From Bacterioplanoides sp. SCSIO 12839 (GTDB lineage: Bacteria; Pseudomonadota; Gammaproteobacteria; Pseudomonadales; Oceanobacteraceae), in NCBI RefSeq assembly GCF_024397975.1, contig NZ_CP073745.1, positions 2,940,501 to 3,004,500 on the forward strand: a DNA stretch of 64,000 nt. Direction: 5' to 3'. Shown in pieces: positions 18,650-28,471 of this stretch. Under the pieces are notes generated by a model that was given only the letters and a program-made list of their open reading frames with translations, made no database searches and was not told where the DNA came from. The number at the start of each line of letters is the position of its first letter. Position 1 is the stretch's first letter. The translations under genes and the position numbers were made by a program.

Positions 18650-19078
18650 ATGCATAAAATGATGAGACTTATTAAATCACTGCTGATTTCCTCAGTATTT
18701 TTATCTGCCTTTTCTTACGCTGAAATTTCAGTAATTGTAAGCAGTAACAATCACAACGACAGCTTAGATAAAGATAATATCTCCAGGGTGTTTTTAGGTA
18801 AGACCAAGAACTTTCCAGATGGTAGCCAGGCTGTCCCTGTTGATCAGAAAGCTGGAAGCTCTGCCAGAGAGTCCTTTAATACAAATGTACTCGGAAAAAG
18901 TTCCAGTCAACTAAAAGCTTATTGGTCACGACTGATATTCACAGGCAAGGGAACACCGCCTAAAGAATCCGGTGATGACTTAGCCGTGAAAAAACTGGTG
19001 GCTGAAAATCCTAACCTGATTGGTTATGTTAATAGTGAAACCGTCGATGGTTCAGTCAAAGTAGTTTATAAGTTCTGA
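18650..19078 (+). CDS. Small PstS-like periplasmic protein (paralogue 1)
   Basis: A 142-residue exported protein with a signal peptide ending near SYA (about residue 24). The mature part matches a small family annotated as phosphate-ABC-transporter substrate-binding-like: VIVSSNN, ISRVFLGKTKNFPDGSQAVPVD, LKAYWSRLIFTGKGTPP and a terminal LIGYV...VKVVYKF. It corresponds to only one half of a classical PstS, so a two-lobed transport role is unlikely. The start ATG at 18650 follows AAGGAGATC with good spacing. It is co-transcribed with the barrel gene in front and followed by a terminator. Confidence 0.8.
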   Translation: MHKMMRLIKSLLISSVFLSAFSYAEISVIVSSNNHNDSLDKDNISRVFLGKTKNFPDGSQAVPVDQKAGSSARESFNTNVLGKSSSQLKAYWSRLIFTGKGTPPKESGDDLAVKKLVAENPNLIGYVNSETVDGSVKVVYKF

Positions 19079-19097
19079 TACCGATATTAAAAAAATG

Positions 19098-19131
19098 AAA
19101 CAGGGCACAGTTTTGTGCCCTGTTTTGTTTT
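19098..19131 (+). terminator. Intrinsic terminator after the first porin/PstS-like pair
   Basis: 12-bp stem AAACAGGGCACA / TGTGCCCTGTTT with a 4-nt loop, followed by TGTTTT on the plus strand, 20 nt after the stop codon. Confidence 0.9.
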
Positions 19132-19153
19132 ATGCACCAATTTTCCACCAAAA

Positions 19154-19206
19154 TTTGCACTATAACGGAGCTTGACTAAGGTTTAAGTACATTAACCACG
19201 TAAGGG
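19154..19206 (+). promoter_or_regulatory. Conserved upstream element, copy 2
   Basis: Counterpart of the element before the first pair: TTTGCACTAT at 19154-19163, ACTAAGGTTTAA about 20 bp later and GTAAGGG before the start codon. Because a terminator separates the two pairs, the second pair should have its own promoter here. Confidence 0.5.
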
Positions 19207-19214
19207 CTTGTACC

Positions 19215-20336
19215 ATGCTTACCCGTAAGACTCCGGTATTGGCTGCGATATTGCTCGCAAGTAGCCAAATGACCTATGCAAACGACCTTAACATCAACGG
19301 CTTTATGAGTGTTGGTGCTGGCGTTTTATCGAACGATGATGTCACTGCAGCGGGTTATGATGACGATGTTTCTTTTAATCAGGATACGGTTGTCGCCCTG
19401 CAGGTCAGCAAACAAATTAACGATTCTACCTCTGCAACCACACAATTTGTTGCCCGTGGTAATGAAGATTACAACACTGAAAACTCATGGGCCTACGTCA
19501 CCTATTCGTTCGATGAGAACACTGACTTACGTTTTGGTCGCCTGCGTTCTCCATTCTTTTATTATTCCGACTTCCTTGAGGTAGGCTATGCCTATAACTG
19601 GATTCGCCCACCCGGTGAAGTTTATTCGCGATTGGATACCTTCTCTTCAATTAATGGTGTTGACCTGACCCGCAGCTTCAGCGCCGGTTCGGTTGATGGC
19701 TCTGTTCAGGTTTATTATGGCCGGTTTGAAGACTCCTTCACCCCGATTGAAAAATCTTACACGGTTGAACTAAGAAACTTCGGTGGTGCCGTTCTTAGCC
19801 TCAACCAAGGTAACTGGGGAACACGCATCAGTTATCACCAGGCTGATTTATACATGCCCGACCTGGTAGCCAATGGTACAGGTGATGCTCTGGAACAGTT
19901 GGTTGCTGGCGCAGCCTTCCTTGGTCTGAATGATGAATTCTCACCAGATGGTGATACGGCGCAGTTTTATGAAGCCGCCATCACATACGATAATGGCAGC
20001 AGCTTCTTTATTGCAGAATGGACAGCCCTGGAACACGAAACAGAACTGTTCCTGAACGACCAGGCCTACCTTGTCAGTGTTGCCCATCGTTTGGATGATG
20101 CGACGATTCACCTGACCTACTCAGCGGACAAAGATGAAAAACAATCCGGTAATATCGGATTACTTCAGAACAATCTTCGTGGCGAAGAAAGCAGTATCAC
20201 CTTAGGAGCACGTTTTGATTATGATGCAGGCACGGCATTTAAAGTGGAAGCACAATACATCGACGAAGAATTGCGCCTGGGCAATGAAGGCGAGTCTGCC
20301 ATGTTGTACAGTGTTGCCATTGATTTAGTATTTTAA
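19215..20336 (+). CDS. Outer-membrane porin-like protein (paralogue 2)
   Basis: A 373-residue paralogue of the barrel protein encoded at 17473. The signal peptide ends near TYA (about residue 22) and the mature N-terminus is nearly identical to that of copy 1. It shares GRLRSPFFYYSDFLEVGYAY and NWGTRISYHQAD, and it ends with VAIDLVF. Differences concentrate in a putative surface loop around residues 215-240, where it is about 15 residues shorter. It is followed 11 bp later by the second PstS-like gene. The pair arose by tandem duplication; divergence in the loop suggests a change in substrate or surface exposure. Confidence 0.8.
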   Translation: MLTRKTPVLAAILLASSQMTYANDLNINGFMSVGAGVLSNDDVTAAGYDDDVSFNQDTVVALQVSKQINDSTSATTQFVARGNEDYNTENSWAYVTYSFDENTDLRFGRLRSPFFYYSDFLEVGYAYNWIRPPGEVYSRLDTFSSINGVDLTRSFSAGSVDGSVQVYYGRFEDSFTPIEKSYTVELRNFGGAVLSLNQGNWGTRISYHQADLYMPDLVANGTGDALEQLVAGAAFLGLNDEFSPDGDTAQFYEAAITYDNGSSFFIAEWTALEHETELFLNDQAYLVSVAHRLDDATIHLTYSADKDEKQSGNIGLLQNNLRGEESSITLGARFDYDAGTAFKVEAQYIDEELRLGNEGESAMLYSVAIDLVF

Positions 20337-20347
20337 GGAGAGTCACA

Positions 20348-20776
20348 ATGAAATTTATTAATACATTCCTTAAAACCATTGTTATTGCTTCACTTTTGAC
20401 AGGCGCAGCCGTACAGGCAGAAGTTGCCGTTATCATCAGTGCCAACAACGCCAATGCGTCATTGGATCAGGATACAATCTCCCGTATTTTTCTTGGTAAA
20501 AGCAAGAATTTCCCGGATGGAAGCCAGGCCGTACCAGTTGATCAAGATGCCGGAGCAGCTAGCCGCGAAGCATTTAACGGAACCGTATTAGGAAAAAGTT
20601 CCAGCCAACTTAAGGCTTACTGGTCACGCCTGATCTTCACCGGAAAAGGCACACCACCGAAAGAATCGGGTAATGATGCTACGGTCAAAGATCTGGTCGC
20701 AAAAAATCCAAACCTGATCGGTTATGTCGACAGCTCTGTTGTCGATGGCTCTGTCAAAGTGGTTTATAAGTTCTGA
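20348..20776 (+). CDS. Small PstS-like periplasmic protein (paralogue 2)
   Basis: A 142-residue exported paralogue of the protein at 18650, of the same length and with the same core (ISRIFLGKSKNFPDGSQAVP, LKAYWSRLIFTGKGTPPKES, VKVVYKF). The signal peptide ends near VQA (about residue 24). The two copies differ mainly in the signal peptide and at scattered positions. Start ATG at 20348 follows AAGGAGAGTC. Substrate unknown. Confidence 0.8.
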   Translation: MKFINTFLKTIVIASLLTGAAVQAEVAVIISANNANASLDQDTISRIFLGKSKNFPDGSQAVPVDQDAGAASREAFNGTVLGKSSSQLKAYWSRLIFTGKGTPPKESGNDATVKDLVAKNPNLIGYVDSSVVDGSVKVVYKF

Positions 20777-20796
20777 CGTTTCAGTTAGCGCTTTGC

Positions 20797-20840
20797 AATA
20801 GAAAACCCCTTTATTCTTATGAATAAAGGGGTTTTCTATT
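20797..20840. terminator. Bidirectional terminator, 20-bp perfect stem
   Basis: Perfect inverted repeat of 20 bp (20797-20816 and 20821-20840) around TTAT, with GAAAACCCC / GGGGTTTTC inside. It sits between the convergent PstS-like gene and the nitroreductase gene and can end transcription from both sides. Confidence 0.92.
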
Positions 20841-20853
20841 TAAGTCACGATCA

Positions 20854-21510
20854 TTATAAAATAGCGATTACATCGTTTTGTGCCAAACGAGCCTTTGGCT
20901 TACCAAAGTTATAGTCTTCACCATCTTTGTGATAGCCCATCGCCAGAGCCACTTCACACACATGGCCATCCAATTCAGCCGCAAACAATTCGCCGATTAA
21001 GTCACCATCTACACCTTCCATCGGAGTCGAGGAAATCCCTAAACGCGCCAGTGTATGTAAGACATTCCCCAGTGCCAGATAAACCTGAGCCTTTGTCCAG
21101 TGGCCGTTATACCCCTTCTCATCAGTGTTCATTTCAGCAAATGCATAAGCACCCATAAAGTTGTCATAGTTTTCGGCCGGTAAATGACCGGAACTAACCT
21201 CAGCATCGACCCGTTTGGCAAATTTCTCTTTCGTGAACTCAGGATCATAAGCAAGCAATAACGTATGTGAGGCCTCTTTGGCATGTTGTTGATTAAACTG
21301 GTGCTTATTAGCAAACGTATTATGGAAACGTTGCTTCGCTTCATCACTTTCCAGAACAATGAACTTCCATGGTTGAGAGTTGATTGAAGAAGCGGATAAA
21401 CGCAGAGCCTCTTTGATGACTTCCATATCATCCGCAGAAATACGCTTGTTTTCGTCGTATTTCTTCGCCGTGTAGCGGCTGTTCAAGTCGTTAATGATTG
21501 GATGATTCAT
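20854..21510 (-). CDS. NAD(P)H nitroreductase, NfsB-like
   Basis: FMN-dependent, oxygen-insensitive nitroreductase-family enzyme, cytoplasmic. The 218-residue protein aligns with E. coli NfsB features: RYTAKKYDENKRI at the N-terminus with FMN-binding Arg/Ser positions, LSASSINSQPWKFIVLES, KAQVYLALGNVLHTLARLGI and the end GKPKARLAQNDVI. ATG at 21510, preceded by GGAGCAAAGT, is preferred over an upstream start at 21567. It is divergent from a LysR regulator, a pairing that usually means regulation by that protein. The physiological substrate is not known. Confidence 0.88.
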   Translation of the reverse strand: MNHPIINDLNSRYTAKKYDENKRISADDMEVIKEALRLSASSINSQPWKFIVLESDEAKQRFHNTFANKHQFNQQHAKEASHTLLLAYDPEFTKEKFAKRVDAEVSSGHLPAENYDNFMGAYAFAEMNTDEKGYNGHWTKAQVYLALGNVLHTLARLGISSTPMEGVDGDLIGELFAAELDGHVCEVALAMGYHKDGEDYNFGKPKARLAQNDVIAIL

Positions 21511-21673
21511 ACTTTGCTCCAGACAATAAAACAGTGTGAAACCAGGATTGTTAACAGCCCTGGACAATGGGCAGCAGTATATTCATCCAAAAAACAAACA
21601 AAACCACCTTAATAATTAAACATAATTCGGTTTTTCAATATAATAGGCGGTTTATACGTACGTGGAGAGCGCC

Positions 21674-22582
21674 ATGGATACCGAAGGCATTCGTTTATTT
21701 GTAATGGCCGCTGATATGTTGAATATCAGTGCTGCAGGCAGAAAGCTGGGGCTGGCTCCCGCCGTTGCCAGTGCTCGCTTGGCCAAACTGGAACATCAGA
21801 TCGGTGCGGACCTATTACATCGCTCCACGCGCAAGATATCACTTTCGTTAGAAGGGGCTGAGTTTTTACCTTATGCCCGAGAAATTCTCGCTCAGGAAGC
21901 CGCGGCCAAAGCGGCATTAGGCCATGAGTACCGCGAGGTTAGTGGTACCTTACGCTTTGCTGCATCCAGCACCTTTGCCCAGTGTTATATTGCTCCGCTA
22001 TTGCCTGAATTCTTACAGCGTTACCCTAAGATCAACCTAGACCTTAAACTTTCCGACCTGCAAATGGATTTAATTGAAGGCGGCTTTGATCTGGCATTGC
22101 GAAACTATGCCATTGAAAACAGCAGCTTAAGAGCACGAAAATTAGCAAATGATCACCGAATCCTGTGTGCCTCGCCCGATTATCTGGCACGATTTGGTAC
22201 GCCCGAGACACCAGAATCACTGCTTAACCACCAATTATTAGTGTTCAGTAACAGCGAGCCCAGAACCCTAGTCACTCACAACGAGGCCAGCTCCAGTAGC
22301 TTTCCACCACCAGGGGCCTCTTCTAGAGTGATATTTGATGACGGAGCCAGTATGAAAGTTGCTGTTCTCGCAGGCACAGGTATTGCGATGCATACCTATT
22401 GGCATGTGCACCAAGAACTTAAAGAGGGCTCATTGGTTAGAGTACTGCCCGAGTTTGAAGTAGACGATCAATCCGCGATCTGGCTGGTGTACCCCAAGTC
22501 CAACGTATTAACCGCCAAAGTCCGGGTATTTATTGATTTTTTATTGGAAAAAATCGGAGATCCTCCGATTTGGGAACGTTAA
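21674..22582 (+). CDS. LysR-family transcriptional regulator
   Basis: 302-residue regulator. N-terminal winged helix-turn-helix (about 1-60: LFVMAADMLNISAAGRKLGL and LAKLEHQIGADLLHRSTR) and C-terminal effector domain (about 88-295). The CrgA-like subgroup feature LRFAASSTFAQCYIAPLLP is seen. The start ATG at 21674 has GGAG 8 bp upstream; an in-frame GTG at 21662 is the alternative. It is divergent from the nitroreductase gene, with 163 bp between them, so it probably controls that gene and itself. The inducer is unknown. Confidence 0.9.
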   Translation: MDTEGIRLFVMAADMLNISAAGRKLGLAPAVASARLAKLEHQIGADLLHRSTRKISLSLEGAEFLPYAREILAQEAAAKAALGHEYREVSGTLRFAASSTFAQCYIAPLLPEFLQRYPKINLDLKLSDLQMDLIEGGFDLALRNYAIENSSLRARKLANDHRILCASPDYLARFGTPETPESLLNHQLLVFSNSEPRTLVTHNEASSSSFPPPGASSRVIFDDGASMKVAVLAGTGIAMHTYWHVHQELKEGSLVRVLPEFEVDDQSAIWLVYPKSNVLTAKVRVFIDFLLEKIGDPPIWER

Positions 22583-22597
22583 CGCCTACTCAAACTA

Positions 22598-23191
22598 TTA
22601 TCGGGTGCGCTTAACATCACCAGGCGTCAACTGCTGCTGCAGCTCAACCATTCGATCCAGAACATTGAGTATTGGTTGGTAATCAGTTGCTTCATCCAAT
22701 AGTGACAAACCCGCAACAGCGGCCTCGATGGTTGATAAACCATCAGCACGTGGTGATTTACGAATAGCGTAACGACTCAGGTTCTCAGGATTCAGCGGAA
22801 TATATGGCAGGTTTTTCAGCCATTCATTCAGATAAAATAAACGCCGCACTTTTTTCCAGGTGCCATCCAAAACCAGCAATTTTTTTACTTTGGTGCGCTG
22901 TTCAGCTTGTAGCTGCTGCCCATTTTCCAACGGATACAACAAGGCACATTCCGATAAGTCGGTGGATGAAAAAATTTCTTCTGGATTTAACTTATCGGCA
23001 ATGAATAAACGGCTATTTGTGATGCTCAGTTTTAATAAAGGCGCCGTCGACAGTTTGTGTTTTGCTTCCGTCGGATCTTGCCAGATAATCAATTCCAGCG
23101 GTGCCTTTACCTCAACTAAAGCATCACAAACACACACTTTGATGGGCCGGTTGCACTTTGCACACAGAGCCCGTTTTCCAGCAGCTGTCAT
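22598..23191 (-). CDS. tapT: tRNA-uridine aminocarboxypropyltransferase (DTW domain, TapT/YfiP-like)
   Basis: SPOUT-like DTW-domain enzyme that adds the 3-amino-3-carboxypropyl group to uridine 47 of tRNAs (acp3U). The N-terminus has a Cys cluster CAKCNRPIKVCVC, the middle has the DxTW signature as LDGTWKKVRRL, followed by SPRADGLSTIEAA. The 197-residue length fits the bacterial family. Its ATG begins one base after the uvrA stop codon, so it is probably co-transcribed and translationally coupled with uvrA. The symbol is given by similarity of motifs. Confidence 0.85.
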   Translation of the reverse strand: MTAAGKRALCAKCNRPIKVCVCDALVEVKAPLELIIWQDPTEAKHKLSTAPLLKLSITNSRLFIADKLNPEEIFSSTDLSECALLYPLENGQQLQAEQRTKVKKLLVLDGTWKKVRRLFYLNEWLKNLPYIPLNPENLSRYAIRKSPRADGLSTIEAAVAGLSLLDEATDYQPILNVLDRMVELQQQLTPGDVKRTR

Positions 23192-23192
23192 A

Positions 23193-26027
23193 TTACTTTT
23201 TCGCAGCCAGCAAAGGCTTCAAGAATCGTCCGGTGTGGGACGCTTTTTCTTTTACTACCTGCTCCGGGGTACCTTCAGCGATAATATAACCACCTTTAGA
23301 ACCCCCTTCCGGGCCTAAATCAACAATCCAGTCTGCGGTTTTAATCACATCCAGATTATGTTCAATCACCACAATAGTATTGCCATGGTCACGTAAACGG
23401 TGCAATACCGCCAGTAACTGCTCAATATCATGGAAGTGTAAACCAGTGGTTGGCTCATCAAGAATATACAAAGTAGAGCCGGTATCACGTTTGGATAATT
23501 CTTTCGCTAACTTCACACGTTGGGCTTCACCACCGGATAACGTCGTCGCTGCCTGTCCTAATTTAATATAACTCAGGCCAACATCCATCAGGGTCTGTAA
23601 TTTACGCGCAACCGCCGGAATGGCATCAAAGAAGGTACGGGCATCTTCGACCGTCATATCCAACACTTCGTGAATATTTTTACCCTTGTAACGGATATCC
23701 AGCGTTTCGCGGTTATAACGTTTGCCCTTACACACATCACACGGCACATAAATATCGGCCAGGAAGTGCATTTCAACTTTAATAACCCCGTCACCCTGAC
23801 AGGCTTCACAGCGACCGCCTTTGACATTAAAAGAGAAACGTCCGGCTTTATAACCGCGAGAGCGTGCTTCCTGAGTACCGGCAAATAATTCACGAACCGG
23901 GGTGAAAATGCCGGTATAGGTCGCTGGGTTGGAGCGCGGTGTACGACCAATCGGGCTTTGATCAATATCCACCACTTTATCAAGTTGCTTTAACCCTTCG
24001 ATCGACTGATGGTCAGAAGCTTTTAAGGTCGTCGCACCATTCAAAGCCGTTGCAGCCAGGGGATATAAAGTACGGTTAATTAACGTCGATTTTCCTGAAC
24101 CTGACACACCGGTTACACAGGTCATTAACCCTAGTGGAATGGTTAAATCAACGTTATTTAAATTATTACCAGTAGCACCGGTAAGCGTTAATACCTTGTT
24201 ATCATTGTACGGTGTCCGTTCAGTAGGAACCGCAATTTCTTTTTTACCGGATAAATATTGTCCGGTTACGGAGTCTTTATTTTTAATCACCTGATTCGGT
24301 GTGCCCTGAGCAATGACTTGCCCACCATGGACACCGGCACCCGGACCAATATCAATTAAATGGTCAGCACTGCGAATGGCATCTTCATCATGCTCAACCA
24401 CAATTACGGTATTACCCAAATCGCGTAGGTGGAACAGGGTTTTTAATAAACGATCGTTATCACGCTGATGCAAACCAATCGAAGGCTCATCCAAAATATA
24501 CATCACACCAACCAGCCCCGCGCCAATTTGTGACGCGAGACGAATACGCTGCGCTTCACCACCGGATAAGGTATCTGAGCTGCGATTCAGGGTTAAATAT
24601 TCCAGCCCAACATTCACCAGAAACTGCAAACGCTCACGAATTTCTTTCAGAATTTTTTCTGCAATCTCGCCGCGATGACCATCCATATGTAAGTCAGAGA
24701 AATATTGATGCGCCTCTTCAACCGGCATTGCGGTACAGGCATGAATGGTTTTATCGCCAACAAATACATGTCGCGCTTCGGTACGCAGTCGTGAACCATG
24801 ACAGGTCGGACACGGCTGTACGCTCAGATATTTAGACAGCTCTTCGCGTACCATTTGTGAGTCTGTTTCACGGTAACGTCGTTCCAGGTTTGGCAATACG
24901 CCTTCGAATGGATGCTCTTTAAAAATCTGATCACCACGAGAGTTCACATAACTGAAGCGAACATCTTCATTATCAGAGCCCTGTAGCAAAATTTTCTGGT
25001 GCTTTTTCGACAGCTTTTTAAAGGGCTTATCAATATCAAAACCAAAATGTTCAGCCACCGAACTGATCATCTGAAAATAATAAATACTGCGGCGATCCCA
25101 ACCCCGAATAGCACCTTCCGCAATGGTCAGGCTGTCATCTAATACCACCAGCCCCGGATCAAAATATTGTTTAACCCCTAAACCGTCACAACTCTGACAA
25201 GCACCGGCCGGATTATTAAAAGAGAACAGACGTGGCTCCAGTTCCGATAAACTGTAACCACAATGCGGACAAGAGAACTGTGAAGAAAACAGCAGCGGTT
25301 CTTCCTTCTCATTATCCATTGAGGCTACTAATGCAAGACCGCCGCTCAACTCAATACAGGTTTCCAGCGATTCCGACAGGCGCTGTTCAATGCCCTCTTT
25401 GACTTTAAAGCGATCAACAACCACTTCAATGCTGTGTTTTTTACGCTTATCAAGCTCAGGCACATCATCCAGGTCACACACTAAACCATTCACCCGGGCG
25501 CGGATAAAACCCTGAGAGCGCAGGCTATCAAATACATGCAGGTGCTCACCTTTACGATCTCGCACCACCGGAGCAAGAATCATATATTTGCCATCCACCG
25601 GCAGGTCCATGATTGAATCCACCATCTGACTGATGGTTTGAGCTTCCAGTGGCACATCATGATCAGGGCAGCGTGGCGTGCCGACACGAGCAAATAATAA
25701 ACGCAGGTAATCGTAAATTTCCGTGACTGTGCCGACGGTGGAGCGAGGGTTATGAGAGGTTGATTTTTGTTCAATGGAAATGGCGGGAGATAAACCTTCG
25801 ATCAGGTCAACATCCGGTTTTTCCATCATGGATAAGAATTGGCGAGCATACGTCGACAGCGATTCAACGTAACGACGCTGGCCTTCAGCATATAAAGTAT
25901 CAAACGCCAGGGAAGATTTACCGGAACCACTTAATCCGGTGATAACAATCAGTTTATCGCGTGGAATGTCGAGGTCGACATTCTTGAGATTATGAGTACG
26001 GGCCCCACGAACCTGGATCTTATCCAT
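23193..26027 (-). CDS. uvrA: Excinuclease ABC subunit A
   Basis: DNA damage recognition ATPase of nucleotide excision repair. The 944 residues contain two ABC modules: Walker A motifs [12 protein letters not shown] (near residue 31) and [13 protein letters not shown] (near 640), signatures [15 protein letters not shown] and [15 protein letters not shown], and zinc-finger cysteines ([16 protein letters not shown] with [10 protein letters not shown]). Length and order are standard. No LexA-type CTGT-N8-ACAG palindrome was seen upstream, so SOS control is not supported by the sequence. The tapT gene follows directly. Confidence 0.99.
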   Translation of the reverse strand: MDKIQVRGARTHNLKNVDLDIPRDKLIVITGLSGSGKSSLAFDTLYAEGQRRYVESLSTYARQFLSMMEKPDVDLIEGLSPAISIEQKSTSHNPRSTVGTVTEIYDYLRLLFARVGTPRCPDHDVPLEAQTISQMVDSIMDLPVDGKYMILAPVVRDRKGEHLHVFDSLRSQGFIRARVNGLVCDLDDVPELDKRKKHSIEVVVDRFKVKEGIEQRLSESLETCIELSGGLALVASMDNEKEEPLLFSSQFSCPHCGYSLSELEPRLFSFNNPAGACQSCDGLGVKQYFDPGLVVLDDSLTIAEGAIRGWDRRSIYYFQMISSVAEHFGFDIDKPFKKLSKKHQKILLQGSDNEDVRFSYVNSRGDQIFKEHPFEGVLPNLERRYRETDSQMVREELSKYLSVQPCPTCHGSRLRTEARHVFVGDKTIHACTAMPVEEAHQYFSDLHMDGHRGEIAEKILKEIRERLQFLVNVGLEYLTLNRSSDTLSGGEAQRIRLASQIGAGLVGVMYILDEPSIGLHQRDNDRLLKTLFHLRDLGNTVIVVEHDEDAIRSADHLIDIGPGAGVHGGQVIAQGTPNQVIKNKDSVTGQYLSGKKEIAVPTERTPYNDNKVLTLTGATGNNLNNVDLTIPLGLMTCVTGVSGSGKSTLINRTLYPLAATALNGATTLKASDHQSIEGLKQLDKVVDIDQSPIGRTPRSNPATYTGIFTPVRELFAGTQEARSRGYKAGRFSFNVKGGRCEACQGDGVIKVEMHFLADIYVPCDVCKGKRYNRETLDIRYKGKNIHEVLDMTVEDARTFFDAIPAVARKLQTLMDVGLSYIKLGQAATTLSGGEAQRVKLAKELSKRDTGSTLYILDEPTTGLHFHDIEQLLAVLHRLRDHGNTIVVIEHNLDVIKTADWIVDLGPEGGSKGGYIIAEGTPEQVVKEKASHTGRFLKPLLAAKK

Positions 26028-26129
26028 AGATAGCTTTCACTGCTCGGAAAAATAAAGTCCGACATTGTAAGCCAAGAATCTGATGGATTCAGCCGCTTTA
26101 AGTCTTGCAAGCCTATTAAGAAAGACTGT

Positions 26130-26807
26130 TCAGGCCATTTCGTGCAACAGCTCGTCCATATTCTCCTGCGCCCAGTTCACCGCCTGAATCCGGTTACTGG
26201 CACCAATTTTTTTGAACAGGTTATAAATATGGGTTTTTACTGTGTGCATGCTGACGTTCAACTGCTCGGCAATTTCGGTATTGGTTGCCCCGGTGGCCGT
26301 CAGTTTCAGAATCTGTTTTTCGCGCTTAGTCAGTAACGCAGCATGAGCCGACATACGACGAGGCTTGTGGCGTGTACGTTCAAGATATTGAGCCATCAGA
26401 GGACGAGGCAACCAATATTCGCCATTGAACATACCGAGAATGCCTTTGCTTAGCTGCTGCTGAGATGCATCACGATAAAACAGGCCATTCACCATCGGCC
26501 AAACAATCATTCGCTCGGTTGTGTGCCCTTTTGGCGTATTGAAGAAAGCCACCATCACATCCACGGGCTGCTCGTAAATCACCTCAAGCAGTTCCTGAAT
26601 TTTCTCAGGGCGGGCACACTCGGCATCAATCAACACCAAAGTTTTGCAAGGGTAGTTATTCCAGTCATCATGCCACTGTGTTTGATTAACCAACTGACAA
26701 TCAATGTTCGTGCGCTGATGAATAAAGCCGATGAGGATGGAATTCTGCAGATTTTGCTGGCCAAACAGTATGATTCGACGGCCAGGAAGGGATTGTGTCT
26801 TATCCAT
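26130..26807 (-). CDS. LuxR-type regulator of the CsgD/VpsT family
   Basis: 225-residue transcription factor with a REC-like N-terminal domain lacking a clear phosphoacceptor (about 10-140) and a C-terminal LuxR HTH (about 155-215: LLTKREKQILKLTATGATNTEIAE, VKTHIYNLFKKIG). Overall it resembles CsgD and VpsT, biofilm matrix activators. VpsT binds c-di-GMP with a W-[FLM]-[ST]-R motif; here the same place reads W-L-P-R (132-135), a near match with Pro replacing Ser/Thr. It lies between uvrA and the MFS/ssb pair, which are adjacent in Pseudomonas. A short hairpin (GTGGCTG/CAGCCAC, 26855-26873) lies in its leader. Confidence 0.85.
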   Translation of the reverse strand: MDKTQSLPGRRIILFGQQNLQNSILIGFIHQRTNIDCQLVNQTQWHDDWNNYPCKTLVLIDAECARPEKIQELLEVIYEQPVDVMVAFFNTPKGHTTERMIVWPMVNGLFYRDASQQQLSKGILGMFNGEYWLPRPLMAQYLERTRHKPRRMSAHAALLTKREKQILKLTATGATNTEIAEQLNVSMHTVKTHIYNLFKKIGASNRIQAVNWAQENMDELLHEMA

Positions 26808-27073
26808 AAGCTAACTCCTTTTGATGTTTATCCGTTTACTTAAAGCTCCATGCGGTGGCTGCTCCACAGCCACATAAAATGAGTGTACGCAATCTGACGT
26901 AAATTGCTACTGCGTTATATGGTTTTTTTCATACTTTGGCAGCAAAGCGCGCAAATTATGCACAGACTGATTTTTCTCTGACGCTGTGTGATTTAGTCGC
27001 AGCAGCCACTAATCAAAACTTTTGCAAACTGATAGAATAGTGCCCCTTTTTTTATAACCATCGGACACACGGT

Positions 27074-28471
27074 TTGAGTACCCCTGATTCCACCTCAGCT
27101 GTAGCCAATTTATCCAGTGACGAACGCCGGGCCGTTGTCTCATTGGCGTCTCTGTATGCATTACGCATGCTGGGACTATTTATGGTGTTGCCGGTGATGA
27201 TGATCGATGGACAAGCACTGGATGGCGCAACGCCCCAGCTGTTGGGCCTGGCGATGGGGATATACGGCTTAACCCAGGCTTTGCTGCAAATTCCTGCTGG
27301 CACTTTATCGGATCGTATTGGCCGAAAGCCTGTAATTGTGGGTGGTTTATTGATTTTTGCGCTGGGTAGTCTGATTGCTGCCACCGCTGATTCTGTATAC
27401 GGCGTAATTCTTGGTCGTGCGTTACAAGGTGGTGGCGCTATTGCCAGTGCCATTATGGCGCTTGTGACAGATCTAACACGTGAAGAAAACCGCATGAAAG
27501 CCATGGCGTCTATCGGTGCCAGCATTGGTTTATCGTTCTCAGTTGCATTGGTACTTGGCCCCTGGCTGACGGCTTTAGGCGGCATGAGCACTATTTTTAT
27601 GGTGACAGCTGTTCTGGCCATTGCGGGCGTGTTCATCACGTTATTTGTCATACCCGCTCCGGCGAAGTTACCCCATCGTGATTCTTCTGCCGTATTAAGC
27701 GAAGTAAAAAAGCAATTAACCAACACGCAATTGTGGCCACTGAACATCGGCATCTTTATTCTCCATGCTCTGATGGTGGCCATCTTTGTTGCTATTCCGC
27801 TGCAATTGCAACAACAGGGCCTGCCTGCCAGCCAGCACAGCTGGGTATATCTACCAGTATTAGCCGTTGCGTTTATTCTGATGGTGCCATTTATCATCGT
27901 TGCCGAAAAACGTCGTAAGATGAAAGCGGTGGTATTAACCGGTGCACTGATCATTGCCGTCACACTGTTTGCCATGAGCCTGGCAACGCAGCTGTGGCAC
28001 TGGGTTGTCCTGCTGTTATTCTATTTTTGGGGTTTCAATCTGATGGAGGCCAGCCTGCCCTCCTGGCTAAGCAAAATTGCCCCGGCCGGCGCTAAAGGCA
28101 GTGCCATGGGCATCTACTCCAGCATGCAGTTTTTAGGTGCCTTTGCCGGCGGTAGCCTGGGTGGCTGGATTGTATCAACCTCAGGAAGTGCGGCACTGTT
28201 TGCTGGCCTGGGGGCATTGATGGTAGTTTGGAGTTTGATCATAGCGCGCTCCTCAGCACCACAACACTTAACCAGTGTGCGCCTGGCCATCACGCAGATT
28301 AATGAACAACAGTTACAACAACTGATGGAGTTGGCCGGTGTTTCTCAGGTCAGTCCAATTGCCAGTGAAGGCGCTATCTATTTAAAAGTCAGTGCTGATG
28401 CCTTTGATATGCAACAGGCATTAGCCATCATTCATTCAGATAATGGAGAAGAACATGGGTCGCAGCGTTAA
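27074..28471 (+). CDS. MFS transporter, YajR-like, with C-terminal YAM-like domain
   Basis: 465-residue inner-membrane major facilitator with 12 predicted helices (about 20-395). The MFS motif A is clear ([16 protein letters not shown]). After the last helix a soluble tail (about 400-465; [20 protein letters not shown]) resembles the ferredoxin-like YAM domain of E. coli YajR. The gene order uvrA / MFS / ssb is conserved in Pseudomonas. The substrate is unknown; a proton-driven exporter is likely. The best start is TTG at 27074; the first in-frame ATG lies inside helix 1. Its end overlaps ssb by 17 bp. Confidence 0.88.
   Translation: MSTPDSTSAVANLSSDERRAVVSLASLYALRMLGLFMVLPVMMIDGQALDGATPQLLGLAMGIYGLTQALLQIPAGTLSDRIGRKPVIVGGLLIFALGSLIAATADSVYGVILGRALQGGGAIASAIMALVTDLTREENRMKAMASIGASIGLSFSVALVLGPWLTALGGMSTIFMVTAVLAIAGVFITLFVIPAPAKLPHRDSSAVLSEVKKQLTNTQLWPLNIGIFILHALMVAIFVAIPLQLQQQGLPASQHSWVYLPVLAVAFILMVPFIIVAEKRRKMKAVVLTGALIIAVTLFAMSLATQLWHWVVLLLFYFWGFNLMEASLPSWLSKIAPAGAKGSAMGIYSSMQFLGAFAGGSLGGWIVSTSGSAALFAGLGALMVVWSLIIARSSAPQHLTSVRLAITQINEQQLQQLMELAGVSQVSPIASEGAIYLKVSADAFDMQQALAIIHSDNGEEHGSQR

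Noticed and set aside
26028-26129. LexA box before uvrA
   Set aside because: No CTGT-N8-ACAG palindrome could be found in the upstream region.
27052-27975. Long 307-residue antisense frame in the MFS gene
   Set aside because: It is low-complexity shadow coding opposite a clear transporter gene, with no recognisable domain.
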